Shown here: positions 32,680 to 45,745 of the stretch, piece after piece
Layout of the letters: every line of letters starts with the position of its first letter
Numbering within the stretch: position 1 is the stretch's first letter
DNA from: Galeruca laticollis
Taxonomy: Eukaryota > Arthropoda > Insecta > Coleoptera > Chrysomelidae
Assembly: GCA_963921935.1 (NCBI GenBank)
Contig: OY998179.1
Coordinates: forward strand, 48,714,222 to 48,778,221
Length of the DNA stretch: 64,000 nt
Reading direction: 5' to 3'
Position numbers and translations under genes: made by a program
Notes under the pieces: generated by a model
What the model saw: the letters and a program-made list of their open reading frames with translations, nothing else
The model's database searches: none
What the model was told of the DNA's origin: nothing

Positions 32680-35065
32680 TTTTAACGAACTAAATATGGA
32701 TTTATGCATAAAACGATGAGACCTCCAGGTGATACAAGGACAGATGATTTCTTAAAACTTTGTAGATGCGAGAATATTCTTGGAATTCATAAAGGATGAT
32801 TTACTGAAAACGAAACAGAGGGCTCATCAAGAGTTTTATATTTTAAATATATGTGACATTTTTTCTGGTACCACTTTAAGTGTTTAAAGAGGTTAGAGTA
32901 AAACACTTTATTGCTTTTTGAGATGTATTTTTAGAGTAAATAGATTTGTTTGTAAGTATTCGTTTTGGTACTCAACATTAAACCCTAATTTTATAATCAA
33001 CTTTTCTAAAATTGTGATGATAAAAATGTAGGTTTTTTTGTTAAATAAATGCGCACAATGTAACACAATTCTGTATCCTTCACGTATTTCTTGCTAGAAG
33101 GTTTTGTTATTAATTATTCTTGGAATACATTTTTCACATAGGTTGAAGCACCATGTATTTATACTCGAATGCATAGCTGGTTTTCTAAATCCCATATTTA
33201 CTTCCAAGTATTAGGAGCAAAGTTTACGATTTTAGTTGCTTGAGTGAAACCTTTCTGATATTTTCAAAGATTGTAGTCAATTCTCATCTCCACTTGTAAT
33301 TAATAAAGTTATTAAGACAAAATGTAATTTCTTTTCCATCTCTACTTATAATTTCGGATTGAATTCAACTTGAACCGCTGTTTTAAAACTAAAAATAATT
33401 CAATAATATGGAGATGAGTAACTTATAGTACGTATTCAGGACGTCATGATAACCAGGGGCGGATGAACACTCCGTCAGCCCGTGACCCGGCAAGTTCAAA
33501 AATCGAGGGGTTTGTGAAACTGCCAACAAAAACGAGAAAAATTGGAAACGAAAAAATTGTGAAACATTAATAAGAAGGTCATCCCCCAAAATAGATGACA
33601 TCATAAGAATAGACATTAACAGCCGCAAACAAAAAAGAACTCTGGTGTCAAATCTTGTGCTGTTTATCGCCTTTGATAAACTATTCGCTCGAACAATGCT
33701 GGTTCGATTTTGTATTATTAATTGAAACTATTATTTAGTTTAGTTTTAACTAAGTTATTTTGCACTTATTACAGTGACACGTAAAAATCAATATGAAAAT
33801 ATCATGACAGACGTCAGATACAAATGTTGCTTGTTGTATTTAGCACGTTTTTGATATATATGCGGCCGATGTAAATGAATAAAATAAAACATTATTCCCA
33901 ATATTTATTAACAATTAAAAAAAATAGAAATAATAATGAGATTCCACATCTGGAAAGAGCATTGGTCACCAATATTCTGCGGTGGACAAAATGTAGAGGC
34001 TGATTAATTATGATGATACAAAAACTGATAGAAATTACGAAGAAAGATGCATCTGAACATTGCTATTCATTAAAAGTCGCGTAAACCAGGGAATAGCCGG
34101 GCTTATCAAAGAGTAGTTTTTATATTACTAAAGTTGGTAACAGAATTTTTCTTGGATACAACCCTGTAAGATACCACTTATATAAATTCGCCAAAGGAGA
34201 TAATGAAGATTGCAATTTAATAAGAGGAGAATAAGGAGGGATGTCGCTAACGGACCCAGAAGTAAGTGAAACAGGCGGCGAGAAAATATGCTCTATCAAA
34301 ACCATTAAATTATCTTGAGTATATTTGATAGATTGAAGTCACTCAAAAAGTTCTTTCAGAACGGGGTGTGGAGAGGCACATACAGACACATAAGTAACAA
34401 TCTAATCTAATTGAATCTACTCTTCGCACTTCGATGATTCACGTGGCTTTTTGGAAAAAATTAAGTATTTTGGTAACTGAATCCGCACATAGTACTAGTA
34501 AATCTTTTCAAGATTGTTTAAACTTAAATGAGTAGTTGAAAATGTTTTCTTCGCTCAGTTAGCACAACTGCCCTCACGCTAAGTTTGAGCATTAATTTTG
34601 TGCCCTGCGTTTTTTCCAGTAGATTGAATCAATTAATTTCATTTTAAGCAATTATTTGGGTACCGCGATCAGGCACAATCTAATAGTGCTATAGTTGTAC
34701 GAAACTAGGAAGAATAATTTACTTCCAGGTACATTCATAAAAAACTAAAGACTCAATTACAGGCAATACCATACATTAATCAAAAGTTTATACGAATTCA
34801 ACTGTTTTTTGGATCACATTTACTCTGTCATTGAATTACACTTGTCTTGGATTTGTAATTAAAGTTAGGTAACTTGTAAACCAAACGATTTGCATCCGGT
34901 TGTAAAGAAAGCGCAATATTTGTAAACTGATCTATATATAGTGCGCTGGGATAGTGTTACCCCGTCTATCAACTTCTTTATTTCTTTATAATTAGCCAAA
35001 CGATAGGACAGGTCGATGTTTTAATATTTTTGCGTTTTTTCCAAAAGAAAAATTGAATATACTAA
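32680..35065. other. No gene recognised
   Basis: About 2.4 kb without a supportable gene. A GGGGCGGATGAACACTCCGT patch near 33458 recalls hAT-type ends, but no matching inverted end was found. Short ORFs at 33389-33628 and 34120-34305 have no recognisable domain. Confidence 0.45.
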
Positions 35066-35169
35066 TGTAATTTTTTTTGTATGCCAACGTTTATCTATTT
35101 TATTTAGTATTTTCTTTTCTTTTTATTTATAATATAATAAGTGTTCTTTATTTATTTGATATTAATTTT

Positions 35170-36030
35170 TACTTTTCCGCCCAACCTTTCTATATGCGAG
35201 AAAAGTATTGGTTTACCCCAAAAAAAAGTTGGAATTTTGAAATTTTTTTTGAGTTATTTTCACGTTTTCTATCAACAACAACACGAAAAGACGGTTTTTA
35301 GAAAAAAAATCCTGTGTGTATGTCGTCGTCGTCGGCCACTTTTCCTTACATGTCTTGTTAGCACGATACAGCCTCCGGAGTGCAATAAGTCAGCAATTTT
35401 ATGATTGATTATTGTTAAGGACATATCACAGATGAATCCTATCGATTTTCAGTTCACCAGAGCCAGTACAACGGATGCTATGGTACTTAAAGTACGACAT
35501 TTTGTAATTTTTTGAGAAATTTCAGTTTGTTAGCACGATAGAGCCTCCGGAGTTCACCAATTCACCAATTTTATGAATGAATATTATTCAGGACATATCC
35601 CTGATGAACCCTATTGATTTTTAGCTCACCAGAGCCAATACAACAGGTGCTACAGTACTTTAAGTACGATATTTTTGTCATTTTTGGAGAAGTTTCAGTT
35701 TGTTAGCACGATACAGCCTCCGGAGCATATACAAGTAACCAATTTTATGATTGGATATTATTCAGAGCGATATTCGGCTCACTAAAGCCAGTACAACGGG
35801 TGCTATGGTACTTGGAGTACCAAATTTTTGACTAGAGCGAGTACAGGGGGTCCTATAAATCCAGATATACTGAATTTTTGGTTTTTTTTGGAGAAATTTC
35901 GGTTTGTTAGCACGATACATCCCCCGAAGTGTATACAAGTAACAATTTTATGATAGAATATTGTTCAGGGCCACACATGCGGAAAAGTTAGTTTTAATCC
36001 TTAAAACCGTTTATTTTATTTCTAAGTAAG
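35170..36030 (+). repeat. Repeat family copy 2: leader plus 170-bp tandem units
   Basis: Same architecture as 30850-31945: leader with GAGAAAAGTATTGGTTTACC, GTCGTCGTCGGCC at about 35320, units starting GTTAGCACGATA at 35357, 35528, 35701 and 35905, and the same closing GCGGAAAAGTTAGTTTTAAT. The leader is single here. Spacing of about 171, 173 and 204 bp sets the unit length. Confidence 0.85.
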
Positions 36031-36199
36031 ATAAAGCATTTTCAGAAACAAAACAACAAGAAAACATCTATGATTATATATTTTTCAATTAATCAAAGTA
36101 TTATATACTCATGAAATATGTTAATATTGTCACTTTATACACAGAAACGCACTCAAAGGTAATCGCAAAAACTTACGGGTTAATGAATGGATTAAGAGC

Positions 36200-36734
36200 A
36201 TATCAAGGACAGAGTATAAAAAAGAGATCATGAAGGAATTAACAGAACTATTCAATGTGAAACATAACTTCAAAGAACGTTTAACGAGTATGTCAGGAAT
36301 TTTATAAATGAAACAAAGGATGATTGGTGCACATATGCGCGGATGTTTGCTTATTGTTACAATACAACACCGAACACATACCACGGCTACACACCATTTG
36401 AGTTAGTGTATGGGAGAAAATCGAACATACCACAACATTTGAATACGGGAATAGAGCCACGGTATGACTTTCAGTTGTATCACAACTACTTCAGGTACAA
36501 ACTTCAATACGCACACGAGCTAGGGAGTTTTTGTTGAAGCACAAAGTAACTAGGGAAAATAAGAGTGCAGAGTTTAAGTTAGGAGAATCGGCTTTATTAA
36601 AAAGAGAGGAAAGAACAAAATTGGATTCCCAATATTTAGGCCCATTTCAAATTACAAAAATACAAGACGTCAAAGTAAATCAAAATAAAAGTAAGATTGT
36701 TCATAAAAACAGACTTTACAAATATTACCAGTAA
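36200..36734 (+). pseudogene. Ty3/gypsy integrase C-terminal fragment
   Basis: Pieces read NEYVRNFINETKDDW, CYNTTPNTYHGYTPFELVYG and RKSNIP (end of the integrase core, with the TPFELVYGR motif). After a frameshift near 36530 follow LLKHKVTRENKSAEFKLGE, LDSQYLGPFQITKI and VHKNRLYKYYQ, the GPY/F-like C-terminal module (here LGPFQI). This matches the integrase part that is missing from the gypsy copy at 0.8-5.8 kb, but it is a separate fragment without LTRs. It would insert cDNA into the host genome; the DDE core is absent. Confidence 0.85.
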
Positions 36735-36739
36735 GCAAT

Positions 36740-37450
36740 AATTAAAAAGGGTGAAGGTCACGAACGCTAAAAAGTTTAACATAAATAAACATAAACGTTG
36801 ACGGATAATACCATATCATGTTTTCGGAAAATTCCATATGTAATTTTTCTCTCCCAAGAGAGATTAACCCCAAAGGTCAGAAATGATTCTTACGAACTCG
36901 ACTAAAACGTAGTTGGCTACTGTCAGCTTTAAATAGTTGTCACAACTGTAATAACAGAAGTTTTTCAAATTATTATGGTAGTTTTCATTCATGCTTTGAT
37001 AAAAATGGCAATTTTCATTAAATATTGTTTTAATAAGAGATAACTTATTTATTATAAATAATATGGATACTGACAGTAGTGACGACGGCTTATATGCCTC
37101 GATAGGCATCAAATATAACTTCATCCTAATGTATTTTTGGGAAGTTCTCGTTACATTCTCTTGTTATTGCTATGCCTTTACCATAAATTGTTTGAAGTTG
37201 GCATTTTATTAATTTCAATAATTCAGTATGCCACATTTTACTTTTCAACTCCTTTATGTCTACTATCAGTGATAATTTTACCCGTCGATCATGAAAGTAT
37301 GCTTTGACAAATACATTTATTGTTAATTATAAGTTCTGTTCATTCAGTTATTTCATTAAATTGAAAAAAAGTCTTTTCATACTTTGGCAAGAGTTTCGAA
37401 CTATATTCAATTCACCAAATTCCCTTACAAATTACCTTTTCAATCAAAAT
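36740..37450. other. No gene recognised
   Basis: AT-rich. The reverse ORF at 36864-37124 has no domain. It may include the LTR following the integrase fragment, but no terminal structure is visible. Confidence 0.45.
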
Positions 37451-37489
37451 CTTTTGTATCCCTTTTAAAATTCGGTTCAAATTAATTGA

Positions 37490-37985
37490 GGTTCATTCAA
37501 ACATTCGTCTCTATAAAGTTTTTAAATTTAATTGAATTTAATCAACTCAGTCCATTTAACGAAATTTGTTCAGGCTGTAATTTAGATAAAACCAGGAAGT
37601 TTTAGCAGAAAAGTTTCATCATTATTTCCAGTTCAATACTTTAAAATCATTTTCAGAATAATGAAATACGTATATATCAGTGAAAGCTGCAAATTTTTCA
37701 TTATCAAATATAAAGAACAAATATAAAATTGTTGGTCAATATTGCATCTTTAAGATAATTATTAAGATATATGTATACGTTTCTCATTATCTTACAAAGT
37801 TATAATTGACATTCATTCAAACATTCGTTTCTCTCATTGAATTCAATCAGCTCAGTCTATTTAACAACTTTTTTTCGAGCTGTAATTCCGAAAAATCCAG
37901 CATGCTTTACAAAAAAGTTTCATCATTATTTTCAGTTCGATCCATAAAGATCATTTTCAGGATAATGAAATACGTATATGAATAA
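37490..37985 (+). repeat. Tandem duplication, about 310-bp spacing
   Basis: ATTCATTCAAACATTCGT..., TTTCATCATTATTT and AATGAAATACGTATAT recur in the same order at about 37492-37680 and 37811-37980, with moderate divergence. No coding content. Confidence 0.7.
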
Positions 37986-37989
37986 GATT

Positions 37990-40460
37990 ATCACTAAAGG
38001 CTCAACATTTCTCATTGTTGAACATATACTACAAGTATAATAATGTGAGAATTTTGAAACTGTTCGTCACTATTGAATTTGCAAGACAATTATTGGGATA
38101 AATGCGTATTTATTTCATTAAGTTTTACTTCATGGTTTTGACTTCAACGACATTTCTGGGCTTTTATGCAGCATTCAAACATAACGCGGCAAATTTAGTA
38201 AAAAGTTGACTTCATTTCTTATTGACCAAAATATTTATTTAAAATGATTGAGCCAGTGTGATGAGCGGTATGTATAATGGTGTACAGAAACAGATTTAGG
38301 ATATTCAGTCTAATGCGCAGTACGTACATTGCACTACTCATAATTTAAATTTGGATGTTAATGATGCTGTTAGCAGTTGTATTGAACTACAATTTTTTTT
38401 GCAACGTTGCAAGATTTTTACAAAAGTTACAACTTTCATTTTTTAGAACTAAATATCTTTTTAATAAATACATGGAAAATTATAATTGATGCTGCAAATG
38501 GAAGATCATATATGAATTATATGGCAAAAGTATGCATAATTTGCCCGTAGATAATATACTTTTTAATTAATTGAAAGACAGAATTGCGGGAAGGGGAAAA
38601 AGACGAACTTTCCGGTATAAGAATGCCTGCCGTCTAGCGCAAAAATATATAGAAGAGGGCGGAGTCGAGACGTCACATGCGCGAGTGACGAGCAGTCACT
38701 CTTGATTCAGTATCCTTCATACTATTAGTTCTAAAAACCTAATCATGGGTTATTCACTCTCAGAAATAGATATGACGGTTTTTAGAAACAGCTTCTTCTT
38801 GAACAATAGGTAATTAGTCTTACTTCGATTAAAACAACATAATCTCTCCCTTTCTTCATTGTTCTCCTATCATTTATTCATTTAACGGGCGTACTATACC
38901 TATAATCTTCCATGTCTCTATCCCCTTCGTACTCCATTTCTCTCTCCATCCTACTTTTCCTTCTTTGCCTCATTTCATTTACCTGTAACCCTTGTTAACG
39001 TTAATATTTTTACTATGTACTCATTTTTCTTTCTTACCAACCAGCTAAATGTTTGACTACTGGATACCAATTTATCTTTCATTGTTTCTTTTATTTTCTT
39101 ATTTGTCTACCTCTTTCAATTTGTTTTCTCTTCTATCTTCCTCATACATTTCATCTCTATAGCTTCTATTGTACTTATTTTTCCGGAATTGCCCATCTAA
39201 TATTTATTTTATATATTTATCAAACTGTCGAGGGGGCGATCCAAATACGCATCTTTTGAAAAAATACATTCACGAACATTCTCGATCATATAATTAATGA
39301 ATTATCTATATATTAAATAAATTAAAAAATTAAAATCTTGATTTCGAAGGTCACCTACTAAATATTTTCTAACTATATGAGATCGCTTCCATTAACTCTT
39401 TCGGATATGGAGTTGTATGGATGCAATAAATCTGCCCTCAGTTATGAGAGTGATAACTGATAACATCAAGATTCGTGTTCTCTAGTTATTTCCATTAGAG
39501 ATTGAAAATCTGGTACGCTGTATTAATGACGGGAAATAACCTAAAAGCGCCTGCAGCTCTCTAAAGACTACATCATACTACTATAATATTAGATCCCATC
39601 ATCCCATGCACATAATTGAAAACCAAAACAGTGACGTCGGCACAGTTGAGTTTGCTTCTGAACTCCACTGTTAATATTCTATTTTATTATTTTGAAATTT
39701 GTTTAATACCTATTACAATTCGTTACAGTCAATGTTGACATTGATTTTTAATACCAAAAATGGTCAAGAATACTTTCGAGTGACGAAAATAACATTGCCG
39801 AGGCTGGTAATATTCACGAGCTTCAAAAAATTTTTTCGACGTGTGAAACACTATACTTGTTCTACAATCCTGTTTATATCATAATAATAACTGAAAAATA
39901 ACAATGAACAAATATTTTATTTTTATTTAAAAATAACAGACTTTCTTTAAACCTTATTTATGATTTAAATATTAGTTAATTGTTACATTCAAACAATTAT
40001 TCAAAATTGTAGTAGTATTACAATCAAGATTTGTATGTCTTCCAGTGTCTAAATAATTAACGAGGAACGTCAGATTAATGAAATCAGGCAACTATACTTC
40101 GTTTCTCCTGTAATAAACGGAAACCGGAGGTCGGGTGTCTCAAAAATTTTTATCTCTTATTTATGATTTACAATGTATCTGGACTAAGAAGAAAGAACTT
40201 GTGACCAAGCCACTCGGTAATTAGTCAAATAACAATAGGTAATAAAATGCAAATGAAAGCATACGCAGGTAACCAAACGGCCCATAGCCGTAGAACAGAC
40301 TTATTTATGATTTTTGCTTAACGTTTATTCTAATTCATATTATAATGAAAATACAAAGTAATTGTGCAAGATTTATATACACACAAATTCTTGTAAAAAA
40401 TAAAAAAATTATAACAAATAATTGCAAGTGAACATTACTTTAACTATAATATATACAGCA
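37990..40460. other. No gene recognised
   Basis: AT-rich, no credible ORF. A GC-richer patch at 38590-38710 contains AATATATAGAAG (TATA-like) and CGTCACATGCGCGAGTGACG, a possible promoter relic without a recognised gene downstream. Confidence 0.45.
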
Positions 40461-40465
40461 TTATT

Positions 40466-41194
40466 AACTAAATTCATCAGAAAAATCTGAAGAATCGTCT
40501 TGTCCGAAGTTAATAATTAACGGTTCGATCTCTGTATTTTCATCGATTAAGTCGTCAAGATCCCACATTTTTCCCTCCTCAGCTATAACATGTTTTTTGG
40601 CGTTTTGCCAGTTTTCGGCAGTCACATTCGCCAATGAATCCATTAAAAGTTGCCGTACTTCTTGAAGTTTGAAAGTTTTGTTGTTCCTGGCAACAAAATC
40701 CTTGACTTGTTCCTATATAAGCTCTATTGGGTTCAGCTCACAATGGTAAGAAGGTAAGCGATGTACAATAATACCTCTACTTCTTGCCATCTCATCGATT
40801 ACACATTTTTCAAACTCTGCCTTACGCTGTGTAACAATTTGCAAAAGTTCTTTTTTTTCACCATTGTATCATCGAAATTTAAGGCTTTCCACTGCAACCA
40901 CTCAATTATCGCCGCTTTTTTCCATGAACTTGTGGGAAGCTTCTCTACTGATCGAGAATGATAGCTGGCGTTATCCATTACAATAACTGAATTCTGGGGA
41001 ATGTATTCGATTATTTGTTGGAAATATTCCTCAAAAACGTCAGCCGTCAATTCTACGAGGTAGTCTTTGGTTGAATTAGATTGAAATTCCAATAATCCTT
41101 GATCCAAAAATCCGTTTTCACTGCCTATATGGGTTATAATAAGCCTGCGTCCCTTTCCAGACGGAAGTCTTAATCCTGTTGACCAACCCTCCAT
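40466..41194 (-). pseudogene. DDE_3-type (IS630/Tc1-like) transposase
   Basis: The reverse-strand frame 41194-40799 reads GWSTGLRLPSGKGRRLIITH, ENGFLDQGLLEF, then VIVMDNASYHSRSVE (catalytic Asp) and LPTSSWKKAAIIEWL. After a frameshift in a run of T/A near 40850 it continues RGIIVHRLPSYHCELNPIEL, where C-E-LNPIE supplies the catalytic Glu. The next codon is a TAG in place of the usual Trp. The tail ends in acidic residues near 40466. The upstream third of the protein with the first Asp is missing. The family is a large, uncharacterised insect DDE group; no terminal repeats were found. Confidence 0.8.
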
Positions 41195-41284
41195 GACTTA
41201 TCCTTAAAAAAGCGATAGAACAGTTCTATATAAGTTGAGTTTGTTCAGAGATATTAAAAAGTGACTTACCGCATTTTAAATGGG

Positions 41285-41510
41285 TTTGTCCAATGGTGGC
41301 CATAAGCAAACAGTGAAAGAATAAATAATTGCAAGTAAGAATAGGTACGTACTTAAGAATGTATTAAACTCCAAATCCAGAAGACGTAAGTTCATTATTA
41401 ATAAAAATCAAATAATTTGGTCCAAGGGTGGCCATAAACAACCATTTAATGAATGAATGATGGTAAGAATAGGCCCGTACTTAAAAGTATACTCGTATAT
41501 TAATAAAATA
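41285..41510 (+). repeat. Short tandem duplication, about 130-bp spacing
   Basis: GTCCAATGGTGGCCATAA near 41288 and GTCCAAGGGTGGCCATAA near 41420 begin two similar units, each with GTAAGAATAGG and CGTACTTAA further on. Confidence 0.65.
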
Positions 41511-41649
41511 TTATTTACTCATTTTTATTAAAAAACCATGATTTCTTATATCTCTGAACATACTCTACCGAGGAGCAACTCTATTGAACACTGAAACTAA
41601 TAATAAATATTCATGCTCCCAAAATAACCTCAGTACCAATGAAGAAGAA

Positions 41650-41800
41650 ACAATAGAGCTTCCAAATGAACAGATCGATCATTGACGCATTACTTATCAC
41701 CTGACAACTGGCAGAACCTTTTTTGTGGACTTAATGAAGGATTTCGACAGAGTGTAACTAGAGGATGTTATCAAATTCTTAGACTATAAAAATCTATACA
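41650..41800 (+). pseudogene. Short LINE reverse transcriptase scrap
   Basis: The translation includes TGRTFFVDLMKDFDRV followed by a stop and LEDVIKFLDYKNLY. This is the palm motif with the first catalytic Asp of a non-LTR RT (consensus F-V-D-L-x-K-A-F-D-R-V). Only about 45 codons remain. Confidence 0.6.
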
Positions 41801-41829
41801 TATCAGGAGGTGTGATTTAATTAGTCTTG

Positions 41830-42595
41830 TGAACCGGAAACATATCTGTATTTTTAGATAGACTGTTTTAATGTCCCATGTGTTCAATACTTCGAGGGAG
41901 TGTGATATTTTTTATAAGGAAGTGTTTTGACGAGTTTAAATTCCTTTTGATCCATTTTTCATACTACTTCACTGTCTTTAACACGAAGTTTTTAATTCAT
42001 TGTCAAATATCCACAAATACAAGCTATATAACTTAATAATCATTTCCGTACTTTAATTTGTAGTTAATATTCTTAGTTTTATTAGACAAAATAAAACATT
42101 AATATCTCAAATACTTGATTTTTATTAAATATAAATAGGTTCTTAAAAATCCATTAATCAAAATGAATTTAAACTTCTCGATTTTTATGAAGTATTTATT
42201 GGATTCAGATAGAAAGAAAATAATTTTTTACACCATTCTTTCAACACAATCAACTTTATTGTATTGATTTTACTAGTTTTATTTAGCTTCTAGTTCTTCC
42301 TCATTATAAACAGTTCAGCTCATAAATCAGTCAAATATTCCTAACGACCATCTGAGACGAAAAACGATTACAAATTTTAATGAAAACTATTAACTCCGTA
42401 AATTGCTTAAGAATGTAAATTTTCTGTCGCAATTAAAAGGTTGGGCTCATTTTACGAGAAATATATACTGAAAATTATTTATTTACGGAATATTAGATGT
42501 GTTGCTAATTTTGATTCGACTCTTGAAAGGAAGTGAGAACAAAGGAGCTATGATACAAAGGGTTATGAAACCAGGAAATTTAAGATGTACGATTA
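41830..42595. other. No gene recognised
   Basis: AT-rich spacer before the LINE starting near 42600. Confidence 0.5.
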
Positions 42596-42599
42596 ATTA

Positions 42600-45030
42600 T
42601 TTAAAAATAATAATTGAGGATACACAAGAAAACGAATGACAACGGACAAAGGTTATGTAATTTCGCAGCGAGGGAGAACTTTATAATAAGCAGTACTAAA
42701 TTCCGGCATGGTAAAAATCACAAAATGACTTGGATATCACCAGACCAAAATGTGTATTCCCAAATAGACCACATATTGGTAAACAAAAGAGAACAAACAT
42801 CGATAAGAGATATCAGAACATATAGAGGAGCGTGTGCAGACTCCGACGACTTCCTAGTAATGGCTAAAATAGAACAAAAAATTAGGAAAACATCTGATAT
42901 ACATTATAAAAACAAGATATGGAAAGTGGACAGGCCTGAAAATGAAAATATAAGAGGAAAATACGCAATACAAATAGAGAAACTATTATCACAGGGCGAA
43001 AACCAACAGGAAACAATAATGTTTGAATGGAGCAATATAAAGAAATGTTTGGAAACAGCAGCGGAAATACAGTTAGGTGCGAAGAAAAACGGGAGAAGAC
43101 AAGAGCGGTTTGACATAACATGCAACACTGCGGTAGAGAAGAATGAATACGAGGAAAAAAGGAAGGAAATAATTAGAAAAAGAGAATGGATAGATAATAA
43201 GATCAGAGAAATTGAAAGAGAAAAGTCGAGAGGAAATACGAAAAGTTTCTATAAAAAAATTAACGAAAACAACAAGACGTATAAGGGCAAAACAAAAGGA
43301 ATAAAAAACAAGGAAGGAAGGCTGACAGAAGAAGAACACCAATATAAACCAACATGGGTGGATCATTTTAGGGAACTATTAAATGAACCACATTACTGGG
43401 ACGAAGATGAAGAAGTGACAGAAGATAAGAAACAAGATATATTAGAAGAAGAACCAACAATTGAGGAGGTCAAGGAAATAATAAATAAGAGCAGAAATGG
43501 AAAGGCCCCCGGAAAGGATGTAATAAGCATAGAACTAATCAAATATGGAGGGAACACTCTACATAAAAGAATATATTACCTTATTAAAAAAATATGGAAC
43601 GAGGAGAGGATGCCGGAAAAATGGGAAATTGGACAAATTGTCACTCAACATAAGAAAGGAGACCAACATGAATGTAGAAATTACAGAGGAATCACATTAT
43701 TAAACACTGCGTACAAAATACTATCCACGTTAATTAACAGAAGGCTTGTGGAAAGTACAAGGGAAGTGATAGAGCAATATCAATGCGGCTTTACAAAAGG
43801 CAGATCAACAAATGATGCTATTCATACATTAAAACAAATAATGGAAAAACCACATGAATACAGATTAGACATAGAAATGCTATTCATTGACTTTCAACAA
43901 GCCTTCGACTCAATCAAAAGAAGTGAACTCATGAAGGCATTAAAAGAATAAGGAGTAAGCACAAAACTGAGAAGACTAATCAAAATGACCATGAATGAGT
44001 CATGGATCAGTGTAATAACGCAAAAAGGAGAAACAGATCAATTTAGGATTAATAAAGGGGCAAGACAAGGTGACTCTTTGTCCACAACGCTATTCAATCT
44101 ATCATTAGAACACACAATGAGACAATTACACAAGGGTAGCTCAAGGTCAAGTGGCAGTCAAATAATAGCCTATGCGGACGATATCGTGCTTGTATCCAAA
44201 AGAAGAAGAATAATGGAAAATATGCTAAAGGAGATAGTCACAGAGGGGGGAAAATGGGGCTAAAAATAAACGAAAGTAAGACCAAGATAATGAGATTTGG
44301 GAACCTAAACCAAAAAGGAAAAATAAAAATCAGCGACTATGAATTTGAAGAAGTTGAAAAATATAAATATTTGGGAGTTATGATTAGCAATACTGGAGAT
44401 AGAACTACTGAAATTGAAGAAAAGATACTCGCTATAAACAGAACATATCATGCAAATAAAAAGCTACTTAAGAGTAAAATTTTAACGAAGCAAACAAAAT
44501 TATATATGTATAAAACGATGATAAGGCCAATCATGATGTACTCGGCAGAAACAATGACGATATGAAAGAAGGAAGAGGAAAAACTAAGAATAACTGGAAG
44601 GAAGATATTTAGAGCAATAATGGGTCCTGTAAAAATAGATGAAAATGAATACAGAATAAGAACGAATCGGGAAATTTTGGACGAAATAAAAGGCGAAGAC
44701 ATTGTAAAGAGAATAAAAGCACGACGAGTTAAATGGCTGGGACATGTATGGAGAGAAGGAGCTAAATGAGTAACCTACAAATTTTGCAGTGGAATCCAGG
44801 GGGAAAGAGGAGACGCGGTAGACCCAGGTCAAAATGGCAAAATGAGGTGGAGGCGGACCTTAATAGAGCAGGAGTGACAAACTGGAAGGAGAACGCAAGA
44901 AATAGGAAACTATGGAGAGACATAAGTGAAAAGATTTAAAGGTATAACGGGGACTGATCCACCCCAATTAAGCGGATCTAGAAAGGACACGCGGCATAAC
45001 CCCACATGGTGTGTCAAGCCATTTTCATTC
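42600..45030 (+). mobile_element. 5'-truncated non-LTR retrotransposon (LINE)
   Basis: Coding starts inside the end of the endonuclease domain and runs through RT to a C-terminal tail near 44940. It is the best-preserved LINE in the window. Tail sequence CTGATCCACC near 44954 resembles GATTGATCCACC near 61150, at the end of the related LINE at 57.8-61.2 kb, so the two belong to related families. 5' truncation is usual for LINEs. Confidence 0.85.
42614..44940 (+). pseudogene. LINE ORF2: endonuclease end plus reverse transcriptase
   Basis: The long frame 42614-43951 starts in the endonuclease C-terminus (TNDNGQRLCNFAAREN, SQIDHILVNKR, ADSDDFLVMAKI) and continues through a charged linker to NGKAPGKDVISIELIKYGG, PEKWEIGQIVTQHKKGD, NYRGITLLNTAYKIL, YQCGFTKGRSTNDAI and LFIDFQQAFDSI. 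After one stop (43949-43951) follow KGARQGDSLSTTLFN, AYADDIVLV (intact catalytic pair), WGLKINESKTKIM and YKYLGVM. The tail has the usual RARRVKWLGHV motif. The type resembles RTE/BovB-like endonuclease-RT proteins of insects. About four stops or frameshifts separate it from an intact ORF. Confidence 0.9.
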
Positions 45031-45034
45031 ATAA

Positions 45035-45740
45035 TTGAGGAATGACACAACATAAAAATGCTAGAGAACGTTGCCAAATTTAAGATTAGCATTATATAAC
45101 AGACTTAAATAGTAAAGAAAAACTTCTAATTCTGTTACGCAAGGTACCTTGTCAAACTGAAAGACACTAAATTTTTATTGTTCGCGCATGGATCAGTTAA
45201 ATCATATTTATATAAACTCTTTCCCAGTACTGATTGCTATTATTAAGGCAAAATGCAAATATCACCAACTATCATCAATCACATAATTTGCTTAAAAATA
45301 TCTTGCGGTTTTATAAAGTGGACTTGACAACCAAATGGGGAAGCCAAAAAAATAGAATTACATAATAAGATGTAATAACTATTATATTCAAATTTAGTCA
45401 AATAATTTTTTTCTTAAGAGAGAAGTCACTTTACTTTCCTTAATTTTTAGATGATACATTGGTTTCCCAAAGAGACCTGATGTCTGTGCAATGTAAAGAG
45501 ACGACACTTGTTTCAATGGCATAGTGTAATAAATACCAAAGTAATAGACACATAGGGAGCATCACCCTGTATAACAAATTGCATTTTATATTGTAACGTT
45601 CAAATTAAAGAAAGCGGACATTGACATACAAACAAAGACAAAACAGTCAGCTAATCAGTCTGAATTTGTTGCAAAAAAGTAAATAATAATTACGTCAAAA
45701 TAACGAAATTTTGCGGAATCGAATAAAAACTCATTTTAAT
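45035..45740. other. No gene recognised
   Basis: AT-rich sequence between the LINE tail and a palindrome. Confidence 0.5.
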
Positions 45741-45745
45741 CAACA

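Noticed and set aside
33440..34140. hAT element with CAGGGGCGGAT-type end
   Set aside because: No matching inverted end, target duplication or transposase sequence was found.
34120..34305. Possible pol or transposase fragment on the reverse strand
   Set aside because: No catalytic or structural motif could be matched.
30850..36030. CRISPR-like array
   Set aside because: Units are about 170 bp, diverged and contiguous, with no short identical repeats or unique spacers, and the genome is animal.
38590..38760. Core promoter of a host gene
   Set aside because: A TATA-like string and GC-rich palindrome are present, but no coding exon or splice-supported gene follows.
42882..43366. Three reverse ORFs rich in Phe and Ser
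   Set aside because: Antisense shadows of the LINE ORF2, whose motifs are unmistakable on the plus strand.
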